Positions 9,616 to 20,158 of a stretch of 38,219 bases of DNA are shown piece after piece. Made by a program: the position numbers and the translations under genes. Where the stretch lies: assembly GCA_016800925.1 (NCBI GenBank), contig JABCPU010000568.1:1-38219 (forward strand), written 5' to 3'. The stretch's first letter is position 1. Each line of letters starts with the position of its first letter. Under the pieces are notes generated by a model that was given only the letters and a program-made list of their open reading frames with translations, did no database searches and had not been told where the DNA came from. The DNA is from Suillus spraguei (taxonomy: Eukaryota; Basidiomycota; Agaricomycetes; Boletales; Suillaceae).

Positions 9616-10055
9616 TTACTCATCTTGATTAGTGTAATAGATAGGATCATCGCTATACTTGTAGTCTTCATCAAGAACTGAACCACTCATCATATACATG
9701 GCTTCTTCGACTCCAGCATGTCATTTAGAATCCCGCCTAGCTGCTGCTCAAGTTCATTCATCATCAAGCTGTCGTTCCCAAGAACAAAGCGTGTCGTAAA
9801 ATCCGTCGTCCTTCCAAGTTAATGTAAAAGGTGGGGTTCCAACTCGTTGGGGACAGTAAATGGATAAATGAGTCGGTGCCCAATACCAACAAACCCCACA
9901 CTGGTACTCTCCACAATTCTTCTGGTGATGCCCGAGTAGTCCACAGACGTGGCATTTCATGTTTTCGTCAGGATTGGAGTTTGCTTTTTGGAGTGGGGTT
10001 GGAGCGACGATGCGGCGATGGGGACTTGTAGAGCATGTGCGTTTCTTTCCTCATT
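9616..10055 (-). pseudogene. Copy E ORF2, 3' part with double zinc knuckle
   Basis: This is the end of the extra ORF of the main family. Two adjacent zinc-knuckle motifs are visible: CHVCGLLGHHQKNC (CX2CX4HX4C) and CGVCWYWAPTHLSIYC (CX2CX6HX4C). They are followed by GTPPFTLTWKDDGFYD and an acidic end YSDDPIYYTNQDE, with the stop at 9618-9616. The knuckle portion is a clean frame in this copy. Homology to copies B and C is lost near 10055, where copy E is truncated. Nucleic-acid binding is inferred from the knuckles. Confidence 0.8.
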
Positions 10056-10229
10056 TGTGAGTAATACATCTAAGGGCCTGTTCGTTGCTAGATTGATGTC
10101 AGGCAATTCTTGATGGGTCCCAAGTAGGTAGGCCACAGTCTCCACATGACAATGACGCAGACAATTAGAGCACCAATGAGCCACAGAGGGAATACCCCCG
10201 GGAGACTTGGAAGTGAAATTATCAGTCAT
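10053..10229 (-). CDS. Possible exon or short ORF, unknown
   Basis: On the minus strand an ATG at 10229 opens a frame MTDNFTSKSPGGIPSVAHWC, followed by SNCLRHCHVETVAYLLGTHQ and LPDINLATNRPLDVL, that runs into the truncated end of copy E. It has paired Cys/His residues (HWCSNCLRHCH) and balanced composition, unlike nearby random ORFs. It is not part of ORF2 in copies B or C. It may be the first exon of a gene or element broken by copy E. Weak support; no family recognised. Confidence 0.25.
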
Positions 10230-11849
10230 GATTTGGTCTGCAACTTACTTTGATCATTGCTCAATCTTTATATGACATGCCAAATGGCTAGTTGGCGATG
10301 CGGCGGCAACCGAAGAATTCACTTATAGCAAGTATATAGCCTTTTCGCTCCACTAAGGCGGAACCATACTTCTGCCGCAAACCCTCACCGGATCCTCGCA
10401 CTGATGCCCTCATGTCCCATCCAAATCCATCTAGATCCATTGGTGCGTAGTTACTTCGCTCCCGCCATTACTAAATCTACAGCAAGATTTACCTTGCGTC
10501 TCAAGGGGTTGCTACATGCTGTGCGCCTCTTAGTTAATACCCTGTTTATTTTCTTTCTTGCTACCAGACTCACCTAATAATCTTGTATGCGCTCAAATAT
10601 GTTAAAAAGACTCAACATACATACCATTACCATTACTTCCCATTACATCCCTTCACTTGGACTTAGTATCAGAATGCTTGCTAGTCACAATCTATTTGCC
10701 TTTGAACCTTTCTCTGTTCGAATCTCGCTCATTGATTTAACCACCGGTAACTTTACCACTCGAAGTACCACGCAACTTTCAACTTTGCTACTTGTAACCG
10801 GACTGTGGCCAGTGATCTTGCTGGGTCGCTACCCCTCTCATCAACTTTCTCGCTCATACAGAACTGCTGCTACCGCTACTGCACCGCGGATAGTGATACT
10901 ATATTTGTTTCACAGAAGCCACTTTTGTTCTTGCTCTCGCTAGCTAACCGCTACAGCTATCCTTACCGCACGAGTACCACTGACATCGCACTAGTACCGC
11001 CGATATACCATTACTGCCGCTAACCTCGGAAGTCGGAATCTTTGTTGCCTTATTAGTACTTTGTTGATTCCTTCGCACTAACTTAGAAGGAATTGCTTCT
11101 ATCGCAGTCCTCTTGGGTCGAACATCTCACTCGCACCTTCAGTATGATTATCGTTGCACTTGTACTTAGGCCAGCAGTAGTTTCTTCATTTCAGCAATCT
11201 TCTCTTTGTTGCCTCTTCTGCCGTCCAATTCTGTCCAAATGATGGAAATGAGTAATCTGGGATGTGCGAGCTCAAGACACCAATATCAAATTGTAGACCA
11301 TTGAAAAGCTGCTTCATCATCACATACTAATTGCAGCCAGAGGCTGTCACAGTCACACAGCAACTTAGTAGACTCGGATAGGCTGACTGACAATGGATCA
11401 TGTGTGATCGAGTCACCTAGTAAACATTGTTATACCAGGACCTTAGAAGAGGGTCCTGGTATACACAAGTACTGCCAGTTCAATCCAGAGAATGACACGC
11501 ACTGGAATAGACTAAGAAAATGTCAAGCTTAAGTAATAAGCGCTAGCACTTGTCAGACTTGAGGAATTTCAATTTGACGTGCGGCCCGCGAGTGAGTAAA
11601 ATATTGAGTGAGATATTCATGTAAATTTGGGCAGCCTATTATGATCTCATCTTGCTCTGCTGAAGTCAGTCCATCCATTTAACTCTGGACAATTCATGAC
11701 ACTCACTCAGACTTGTGCAGGAGTCCGAAAACTGTGACAAAGACGTGACTATACTTAGATGCAGGGGGCTGTGCAGGCCAGCTTTGTCTTTTGGTTCATC
11801 ACAATCTCGATACTGTGACTACGGAGCACTATCCCATTTGACCTCACCA
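10230..11849. other. Non-genic DNA between copy E and FTR1 remnant
   Basis: No supported gene. The longest plus-strand frames (10587-10943 and 10805-11023) are low-complexity Ser/Thr/Leu/Arg reading of pyrimidine-rich DNA, without splice continuity or a known domain. GGTCCTGG-type motifs occur near 11440-11460. Confidence 0.5.
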
Positions 11850-12561
11850 CAACGACGATGAAACAACTAAGCCGGGAGGAGGAGAATTAGATGCTACCTT
11901 CAAGAGACGCTTTGTCTGCAAACTTAGAGAGTACAGGTATGTTACTGCAGTAGTAATGTTGAAAGTGGCATTGACTCATAAACAACAAGGTTATTGCCGA
12001 CCGGTACAATCATATGCTTATTCGTCTCATTTGCTGGTGCCTGGTGTTCCCAAAGTCCTTTCTCTCAGTAATGATACCGCATAATTACACCGACCCATAT
12101 TATATCCTTTCAGTCAGACAAGCCGCATCTTCGAACTTATTGCATATGTGATGATTTTTGTTATGGGCGTTACCATACTCAAGTTGGAACAGGGACAAAG
12201 CTAAATGGCATGTAAAACTCCAGCGCGCGTTTAGCGATCAACATCTGTATCCTTCCTTCCTCTTTTCTTGTGTTTACAAATTGTTTTTCATCGTCAGATG
12301 TCGATCGTAGCACAAAGACTGGGAAGTGGGTATGTTCCATCCTTCCAATGATTGCTGTCTTGCGTGAAGGTTAGTATTGTGCCTGAATGACTTCAAAATA
12401 TCACAATGTTTTCAACTAATGCATAACATTTCGCAGGAATTGAAGTTGTCGTCTTCATTGACAGTGTCGCACTCGGACAGCCCACCAAATTGAAGCCCGT
12501 CGAGATGGAACTACAAAATGAACTAGAGGATGCTGTAAGACAAGGGCAGGAGGCTTGGTGA
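11850..12561 (+). pseudogene. FTR1-type iron permease fragment
   Basis: Remnant of a high-affinity iron permease (Ftr1/OFeT family), a plasma-membrane protein that takes up Fe(III) with a multicopper ferroxidase. Exon-like pieces: 11850-11936 (FKRRFVCKLREYR), 11990-~12055 (hydrophobic), 12114-12242 (hydrophobic FELIAYVMIFVMGVTIL, then KWHVKLQ), 12298-12369 and 12437-12561 (LPMIAVLREGIEVVVFI). REGIE matches the family's REXXE iron motif, at the position of the second copy, followed by LGQP. Introns 11937-11989 and 12370-12436 are canonical. Damage: one extra A in the AAA run 12197-12199, and a lost donor at 12243 (AT for GT). The first REXXE half is absent and the last 24 residues are not FTR1-like. 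Family call by recalled motif order, not by search. Confidence 0.65.
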
Positions 12562-12961
12562 TTGCTTTACTGTTCAACAGCGTTGTGGTCATTCCTTTCC
12601 ATGACCACCATCACCGTGACAGTCTATACTACTACTACCACAGTGATCAGCTGGCCGCGGCTTACTGCCATGATATGGCTCATTGCTTCTCAAATATGGA
12701 TGGAATCATCCACCACCGACCTTAGGCTGTCATACTAGTTTGAATCTGTGAATATACATGCCCCCTAACAGTGACGAGTGCCAATTCGACTCATGGCTTC
12801 CAATTCATGGCCCTCATAAGTACTAGTACACCCTATCGTCACCGCACAACCATTATGATTTCAAACATTTCTTAGACTATCCCAAAAAAGATTGAGAAAT
12901 ACTCGTTGGCAGTGGACAGAAATCGGGTTTGGGACCAGGGTTACTTGGACCCAGCGAATAC
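12562..12961. other. Intergenic, no gene seen
   Basis: No ORF or repeat is supported between the FTR1 remnant and the promoter of the DUF6698-type gene. Confidence 0.5.
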
Positions 12962-13055
12962 TATATAAGAACGAACTCGCAGGTTTGTCCATCCTTCATT
13001 CACTACTTGCACCCTTTCCCACCTCCTCTCTAATCCTTTCTACTTTATCCCAGAC
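12962..13055 (+). promoter_or_regulatory. Core promoter and 5' UTR of DUF6698-type gene
   Basis: A TATATAAG box lies at 12962-12969, 87 nt before the ATG at 13056. A CT-rich stretch follows (CCCTTTCCCACCTCCTCTC, about 13013-13031), as is common around fungal transcription starts. The ATG context is CAGACATGT. Confidence 0.6.
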
Positions 13056-14610
13056 ATGTCAATACCTGAGGACGACCGTGCGGGTGTGGGCAACCATTTG
13101 ATGGACGTATCGCTTCATGTCCCCACATCTCCTCAGGCCAGGGCAAAGCAAAGAATTGCCGCCCTCATGGAGGAAGTTGAGATTTTGAAGCAGGACAAAG
13201 CGACGAAACAAAGGTATGCACGTTCTTGATATCTTAGAGCAATTTGATGCATGGATTGTAGGAAGACCACCTATTATGTTTCGCAGGGACGAGAATTCAG
13301 CGTATGGTCGTCCTTTACACTTTATTGAGGATCTCATTGCCGAAAATGACAGGTGCTGTGAGGATGGGACACTGGTGACTTTGCCGTGACTAGTAGGAGT
13401 AAGTATCCTATGATAATCTTGTCGTTGTGGTTGCTTACAAAAATAACAGACAGGATCGCCTTCAACGCGGCTACATTGAACTCACCAAGGTATTACCATG
13501 GATTCACGAGAAGCTAGCTGGTCTTGATAATGGAGGAGTCAGAGGGCATGATCAGAAAGGTTTTTTTATGGTATCATCATTGTTATACTTCCTGCTCATA
13601 TGTAACATAGCTCAAGCGAGGCGCAGACTCAGCTCATGGCGACGACACGGGAACTCTCAAAGAGCTCGTAGCTTTGTGGGTAAATATTGAGCGTCGTCCG
13701 ACTCCGCTCATCAGAGCCGACGACAAGCATCATCGAGGCTTCGTGAATGATGCCTGCGGTAAATTGCTCTGTCCAGCAGAATGGTGCTGGGATAATCCAC
13801 TGTAAGTGACAGTCCCCTGAGATCACTCGCATGTTGCTGATGCTCTGTCTAGCGTGAAGGCTGGTATTCATGATCGTACAACCGCTTTTATTGTTTCGGA
13901 AAATTCATGGCCATCATTTATGTATGAAAGCTATGAAGCCGACCCCAAAAATCTGGAATGTGGCCTCATGAAGTCGAAGTCGTTGGTGATGGTGAGCAGC
14001 CTTATTGTTTAAATTTGATTTACAGCTCATTCCATTGCAGGCATTCAAGGCCATCTTTACCTCTCCCTCCTCTGCCAATGAAGTAGATGGCGAAGGTGAC
14101 AGTGCCGATATCATTGAGAACAACCGATGTGCTCGGAGACGATCTGATCAAGGTAAAGTGAAAACATGTGTTGCCTCTATCATAGGCATGAGGAGAGTAA
14201 CTCCTCACGCGATCGCGTACGCAGCTTGTCAGGTAAGTATAATTACTTACCTCCAACTATCCAATTGAAAATTAGGGCAGATACGATTTGCCCTTTCCAA
14301 CATCACGTCCTGGCGCATTGTCGATGGAGACTTCGACTATCAAATTTTCTGGAATAATATAGTAGACTTCTTTGAGGATGCTCCGGGACCAGCTGCACAA
14401 GCCAGGGTGAATGAACTTTTTGAGTGGTGGACCAGGCAAGTCACCGACTATCAGTAGTGACTCGTTCCTATCGCTAATTCACTATGCAGAAAAGTTTTCG
14501 GATGAAACCATCGACAGGACTTGACAATGGAGGTTATTTCTCAAATGTCAGTCAATGCTCTCGCCACTCAGAGACAGCAGATGGAGGACACCGCATTTGA
14601 CTCTGACTAG
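13056..14610 (+). CDS. DUF6698-type fungal protein, eight-exon model
   Basis: Function unknown; matches my recollection of the DUF6698 family, expanded in agaricomycetes. Exons by eye: 13056-13213, 13287-13352, 13450-13570, 13611-13801, 13853-13991, 14041-14232, 14281-14435, 14490-14505 (or to 14610). They join in frame: 345 residues to the first stop, 380 if the TGA at 14503-14505 is read past. Hallmarks: an N-terminal charged helix (MEEVEILKQDKATKQ), LEDLIAEND-like FIEDLIAEND, RGADSAHGDD, RGFVNDACGKLLCP, SWPSFMYE, AFKAIFTSPSSA, AYAACQ-IRFALS, and FEWWTRKVFG. Introns are 40-97 nt. Oddities: intron 7 starts with GC, intron 3 is only 40 nt, and an in-frame 33-nt GT..AG segment in exon 6 could be a retained intron. 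The gene looks intact or only recently truncated. Confidence 0.75.
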
Positions 14611-15618
14611 TTGTCATCATTTGCCCACATGTATCTAATAGTATATACACCTCTACTGCTAATGTATAGTGTTAATTAAAATGTTTCTTTCATGGATTTT
14701 GTGATAGCGCAATGTGATTTTCTGATGTGCGATGTGATGCCATTCATGATCGAAAATGTCTGGTACTGCTCGTGAAGACTTCTCTGATCGTTTTCCATAT
14801 ACATGATCAGAATTGCGAGTTAACAGAGCAAGTTGGTCGTGTAGCAATAAGTAAAATAGTTGTTCATCCCTGCAACATAAAAATAGAAGGGGTGAAATCA
14901 TGATAATACCAATGATCACGTGGTTTTTAGCTAGCAGCAATATTCCACTTGAACACCAAATGATATGCATCCGGACCACTAGTTACATCACCGGAAATAA
15001 GTGGTCTGGTTGTAGCACAGGCGTTGTTATTTTCACCCCTCGAGCAACCTGAATATGATTAATGGTCGTTTCAAGCTTCAACAACATAGATTTCTGTGGG
15101 ACGTGTCGGCTAGGGAGGCCAGAAGTTATGGTTATGAAGATGCCAATGATTGCGTGGATTACGCTTTAGCACTATCATTACGTATGCTTATAGCGCTACA
15201 CCAAGTTTTAAATTATTTATAGATATAGCCACTACCGGGAACAGGCTTGTGATTTTTTTTCCCGCAGAAATGATCAGGTGTAGGAGCTAGCAAAAATGTA
15301 TTGTGGAAAGATCAAATGATATCCATCCGTACCACGGGGAACTTCACCAATGCGTCTTTCATTTTAGCAAATTGAAATCTCCTTCCTTGACCCTCTCAGT
15401 ATCAGTCTGTCTTTAACTTCATGAACTTGTGCGCATTATATTTGTTGTCGATCCATCTAAGTGCAAAAGCTTGCGAAGCAAATAGTGCTACTGGGTTAAT
15501 GTGCTTGGGAATTCGTGTTTCCTCGACAATGCCAAATATTCCCATGTGAAAGCGGTCAGCAGATTTACGAAGATTGTTGTGATGCTTTACAATATATTGC
15601 TTTAAATACCATTCTCAT
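14611..15618. other. Intergenic with a diverged direct repeat
   Basis: No gene is supported. Two related segments, near 14900-14996 and 15265-15350, share AAATGATATSCATCCGKACCAC and the order GATCA..GCTAGCA..TT, suggesting an old duplication. A third, weaker GATGCCAATGATTGCGTGG segment near 15138 resembles the first. The minus-strand frame 14979-14659 has no recognisable domain. Confidence 0.45.
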
Positions 15619-15897
15619 TTGTTCACCGGTTCACTGATGATGGAGGTGGATTCAGATAGCGAGGACGGCGACGAAGATGAAAACGCGACGCCGGAGTACA
15701 CTTTCACGCAAGTATTCACGCTGTGCCAGCAACTCGAAGATGCTTGCCTTCAATTGGGTGAACTCAAGCTCTCATTTGATCTCTCAAAACGGCTGCGGGC
15801 ATTTCCGGTGATAATGCATAGCCTGGGAGGGGTCCCGACGTTATGCGTTATGAAAAAGTGTACTGTACATATCTTTTCGCACCCTATCCAGATCTGA
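15619..15897 (+). pseudogene. Acidic ORF, possible transposase C-terminal tail
   Basis: The frame begins MFTGSLMMEVDSDSEDGDED, then an amphipathic stretch with FTLCQQLEDACLQLG and SFDLSKRLRAF. Acidic run plus this helix resembles the C-terminal tails of fungal pogo/Tigger-type DDE transposases, as I recall them. The catalytic domain is not present upstream, and the sequence after RAF is not protein-like. It could also be a random acidic ORF. Confidence 0.3.
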
Positions 15898-16379
15898 TCA
15901 AATCCTCGTTTCCGCAGTGACTCTTCCTTGCCTGTCATTTACCAACCGTGAAGTCCATACTAGTATTTCATTCTACACACCGAATACATTATCGCATTTC
16001 CAAAGTAGCCACCGCACATCGAAAGCGGCATAGATTCCGATTCCTACTAGACTTTCTGCAAGTTGCAACGTTGATACTTCCCACAGCTACAATATCAAGG
16101 ATTCATCCGTTCTCTGATGCTGACGCACCGACTGGTTGTCAGGTCAAATCAAATCAAGTCAGTTGATGCTGACTGACTATTTTTGGTCAACACTGACCTG
16201 ACAACACTGAGATTCAGTAATAACATGCCAGGATCAAAGCAAATCGTCTCTTGCCACATTTATGGGAAGTAGAATCCTTGCACTCGCGGTGACTCGCATC
16301 GTAACTATCTCGTCATCATCTTCTCGAGGGGGACTGACGTGGCTAAGGTACTCAACATTCCATCGCGTTCGCTATCACG
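15898..16379. other. Protease upstream region with inverted repeat
   Basis: No ORF is supported. A perfect 12-bp inverted repeat, GTTGTCAGGTCA at 16135-16146 and TGACCTGACAAC at 16194-16205, is separated by 47 bp. Within and near it are shorter repeats (GTCAG..CTGAC, GGTCA..TGACC). It may be a cluster of regulator sites or the remains of a small terminal-inverted-repeat element. Confidence 0.55.
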
Positions 16380-16387
16380 TATATAAC
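16380..16387 (+). promoter_or_regulatory. TATA-like box before aspartic protease
   Basis: TATATAAC lies 28 nt before the ATG at 16416. That spacing would leave a very short 5' UTR, so transcription may start elsewhere. Confidence 0.4.
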
Positions 16388-16415
16388 CGAGTATGATATG
16401 ACTTTCCAGTAAGTC

Positions 16416-17864
16416 ATGTTCTCCATTGTATCCTTGTTGGCGCTCCTGGCTTCCTCAGTCACGGGATCGCCCGTCGAAGTTCGCAATTCCCTCATCACCC
16501 TCCCCATGAGGCGAACATTCTCCAATGTTACTGACATCCTGCGGCACGATGAAGCTCGCATGACGGCCTTTAGGGAATACAGCACGCATGGCCCGCGTAC
16601 TGTCCCTTTGACAAACATTGCTATGGCCTACACCGTAGCAGTTAACGTTGGCAATCCCCCCATAACCTGTAAGTTCAACACTGAGAAAACATGCGGCTGC
16701 TAATGTATTATTGAAGACGAGTTGGTCGTCGACAGCTCTAGCTCGATCACATGGATTGGCGCCAACACTGAGTACGTGAGCCTCTCCGGCGTCAACGCTA
16801 GAGAGCTTGTGGCGGTCAATCACATATATGGCTCCTTCCAAGGTATGACATACAACAATATCATAGGTTGAAAATACCTACGATTAGTATCTATAGGAAC
16901 TATATTCAGAGATACATTAGCTCTCACTGCTGAGCTCTCCATCGAAGAGATGCCAATCGCTGTTTCTTCTACTTGGCACGGTTTTGACGGCGTCCTTGGC
17001 ATCGGGCCTGAAGTGTCAAGCCTCGGTGCCCTACAAAATCAAAATTCACGAGAAGACACGATCCCGCCTGTCACTGACTACCTGTTTAGGCAACACACCA
17101 CGCGTCGGGCTGCTGTTGGTATCTTTTTCCAGCCCGCCATTCAAGTTATGGACAACCATGGACAGCTTACCTTTGGTGGAGCCGACCATACCAAGCACAC
17201 GGGCAGTATTAAATACACGTAAGGCACCTCAGCTTCTGGATCAATCCAGACTGAGAGTAATTGTTTTGTTTCAGTCCTGTCACCATTATCTACCCCTCAT
17301 CGCGGTATTGGGGTATCAATCAGAAGATCACCTACAACAATGTGGAACTCATACACCGCACCGCTGGCGTTGTAGATTGTGGTTGCACCTTTCTTTACAT
17401 TGCCTCCGGTGTGTATTTTGAGTGCAGCGAGTAACAATGGTCTCATCAGCGTTCGATAGATGCCTATGAGAGGTACAGGATTGCAACCGGCGGTATTGTG
17501 AATGCGGCGAATGGTCTTCTCCAGATTACTATTCAAAAATACGACATGCTATATTCGTTGAAATTCTATATTGGCGAGGCACGTCAATTCTGTCAGCCCT
17601 CACACCCCTTGTTCACCATTTGCACAGGAAATATACACTTTCACCCGTAATGCGCAAATCTGGCCTCGTTCTCTCAACCACGTTGTTAATGGCAATGAGA
17701 ATGATATATTTCTCGTCGTTAAAAACCTTGACAGAACCAGTGGCGCAGGATATGACTTTATTAATGGCTATGTATTCCTCCAGCGCTTCTACACTGTGTT
17801 CGATGCCCGCAGTCACCGCGTCGGTTTTGCCCGAACCCCGTTCACTTTTGCCACCACCAACTAA
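16416..17864 (+). CDS. Secreted A1 aspartic protease, altered catalytic motifs
   Basis: Pepsin-fold (A1) aspartic protease of the polyporopepsin type, normally secreted to digest protein in acid. Six exons by eye: 16416-16668, 16717-16842, 16897-17218, 17275-17408, 17460-17575, 17628-17864; they join to 396 codons in frame, the usual length. A signal peptide is clear (MFSIVSLLALLASSVTGSPV), followed by a propeptide and the IAMAYTVAVNVGNP start of the mature fold. Flap YGS is present. Other family blocks: WHGFDGVLGIGP, GQLTFGGAD, NAQIWPRSLN, DFINGYVFLQRFYTVFDARSHRVGFA. Oddities: catalytic triads read DSS (for DTG) near residue 91 and DCG (for DTG) near 270, with both Asp kept. Intron 1 ends in AAG, and intron 5 starts with GA instead of GT. 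It may be a non-catalytic homologue or an early pseudogene. Confidence 0.85.
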
Positions 17865-18234
17865 TATGGAATTGCCAAAGTATACGAAGCATTGTTTTTC
17901 AGACGCAAAGCAGTATGCGGATTTGAAGGTTATATGGACTCTTCTCAAATAGGCTATGGAGGTTACTTGAGTTTCCATATACTACGATTAGAATATAGCA
18001 ATACAAGTGAGCGCGGCTCGTCTTGTAAAAGTGAATTCTGTGCGAGTTTGCGTCTAACACTATAGGGTATTTCTTTTGTGCATCAATACGTGGTATCATC
18101 ACGAAAGTTGCCCAAAGTATATATCTACATATATAAAGCATGAATTGCCTCTGGAGCTCCACAAATTTCTGTCCACTCCTCATCCTCCATTGAATACCTT
18201 GGTTACCTCCTATTGCCAGACAGCCTGACCATGT
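17865..18234. other. 3' flank of protease, no gene
   Basis: AT-rich sequence with a TATATCTACATATATAAA stretch near 18118-18136. No ORF is supported. Confidence 0.5.
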
Positions 18235-20158
18235 CATCCAAGAAGATCCAGTCTATTGTCGACTGGCCAGAAGCTTGGAAGGTCAAAGACATTCAATCCT
18301 TCCTCAGATTCACAAATTTCTATTGTTGATTCATCTTCAATTACTCAGATATTGTAGTTCCCCTTACTCAACTCACTTGCAAGGGTATTCCTTGGAACTT
18401 TTCAAGGACTGCCGGAAATCCTTTGAAGCACTCAAGAAAGCCTTCACTTCTGCTCTGGTGCAATGCACTGGATTCCAGATGTTCCTATAGTTGTGGAAAC
18501 CAATTCTCTGACTATGCCATTGCCAGAATACTTTCCATTGTATGTCCAGACTCAGAGCTTTGTCTGATAGCCTATTACTCCTGGACTTTGTCTGCTCTGG
18601 AACTCAACTACGACACCCATGACAAGGAACTTCTAGTCATCTACGAAACTTTCCAACCTGGCAACATACCTAGAAGGCTTGTCCAAGCCTGTAGATGTTG
18701 TCATGGATCACAAAAACCTTGAGTATTTCTCCACTACCAAACTCCTCTCTCGCTGTCAGGCCTGCTGGTCCGAATTCCTTCATCAGTTCAACCTCATATT
18801 CATTTCCATCCTGGAAAACTTGGAGCCAAACTGGATTCCCTTACTAGATGTTGGGACGTCTATCCCAAAGAGGGGAATAAGGACTATGCTTAAGTTAATC
18901 CTCATAATTTCCATCCAGTATTCACTTCTGAACAGTTAGCTTTGTCCCTATGAGCCACAACCCTAGCGACTCCAGTTCTTGAGCAGCTGTTCTTATGGAT
19001 ATGGAACACATCTGGAAAGACATCCTGACTGCACTCCCCAATGACCCTATTGCACTCATGCACCTTCCGGTCCCTTTGGATCCAAGATGGACAGTAAACA
19101 ATAGTGGACTTCTCTGCTGTGACAACCATATCTATGTTCTGGAAGCCAATGACCTATGACTTCACATCCTCCATAACTGCCATGACCACCCTCTATCTGG
19201 ACACTTTGGACAGAACCATATGCTTGAGCTCATCCGGCTGACTATAGTACACACCTACATCAAAGACTATGTCAGATCCTGCATGTCCTGCGCCTGAGCA
19301 AAAGTTTCGAGACATAAACCATACAGATTACTCAAGCAACTCCCCATCCCAGAAAAACCATGGAATTCAGCTCTATGGACTTCATTGAGCAACTTCCGGA
19401 CTCATCTGGCTATACAGCCATCTTTGTGATCATAGACTGTCTGTCCAAGCAAGCCATATTCGTTCTGACCCATGACATCATTACGTCTCCAGACCTGCCC
19501 ACCTCTTCCTGCTTCATGTATTCTCCAAGCACAGTGTCCTGTCTCACATAATCTCAGACTGGGGAACAGAGTTTGTATCCCACTTCTTCTGGTCCTTGGG
19601 AAAGGCATTAGATATGGTCCTACATTTTACATCCAGATATCATCTGGAAGGGGATGGACAAACTGAGCACGCCAACCAAATGCTGGAACAATACCTCCGG
19701 ATCTATGATAACTAGTCTGAGTTACTACCCCTCACAGAATTTGCATATAACAATGCTCCAAGTGCTACTACCAGAGTGTCACCCTTCTTCGCCAATAAGG
19801 GATACCATCCAAACATTTCCATCCATCTGGAACACAACCTATCCTCCGCCCATGCTCAAGAATATGCCATAGACCTCAATGATCTTTACCAATTCCTCCA
19901 AGAAGAGATGTCTGAAGCACAGAAATGCTATCAAGGACCTGTGGATGCTAAAAGACAAGCCACTCTGGACTTCCAGATAGGAGAACAAGTCTTTATCAAA
20001 GCCAAGTACTTCCACTCCACTCGTCCATCAAAGAAACTCTTGGAAAAGAACCTAGGTCTATTTGAAATCATATCTTGTTCAGGTACCCATTCCTTCGTTA
20101 TCTGGCTTCCAGATTCTATGTGATCTGTACGCCCTGTGTTCCATGTCTCTCAGTTAGA
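18235..20158 (+). pseudogene. Copy F: decayed Ty3/gypsy RNase H and integrase
   Basis: A pol fragment of a gypsy family different from A/B/C/E. In order: RT thumb (VKDIQSFL..TNFY), RNase H ([33 protein letters not shown]), an integrase HHCC region (LHNCHDHPLSGHFGQN..YVRSCMSC), the catalytic core (SMDFIEQLPDSSGYTAIFVI, ISDWGTEFVSHF, GDGQTEHANQMLEQYLR) and a GPY/F-like end (NLGLFEIISCSGTHSFVIWLPDSM). RT palm, protease and gag are absent on the left; no chromodomain is seen. Stops and Arg losses are frequent and mostly fit CGN to TGN or CAN change, e.g. the FYC-stop at 18321-18329 where the family has FYRR. It is not functional. Confidence 0.9.

Noticed and set aside
10587..10943. 118-residue plus-strand ORF
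   Set aside because: Low-complexity Ser/Thr/Leu/Arg reading of CT-rich DNA, with no splice continuity and no recognisable domain.
14659..14979. 106-residue minus-strand ORF
   Set aside because: No known domain and no coding-like continuity; it overlaps one of the diverged direct repeats.
16669..16716. Stop codon TAA in the aspartic protease (apparent early truncation)
   Set aside because: It lies within a 48-nt GTAAGT..AAG intron; splicing restores the PITYELVVD continuity.
16455..16841. Minus-strand ORFs opposite the protease (128 and 88 residues)
   Set aside because: They are shadows of the spliced plus-strand gene and have no domain of their own.
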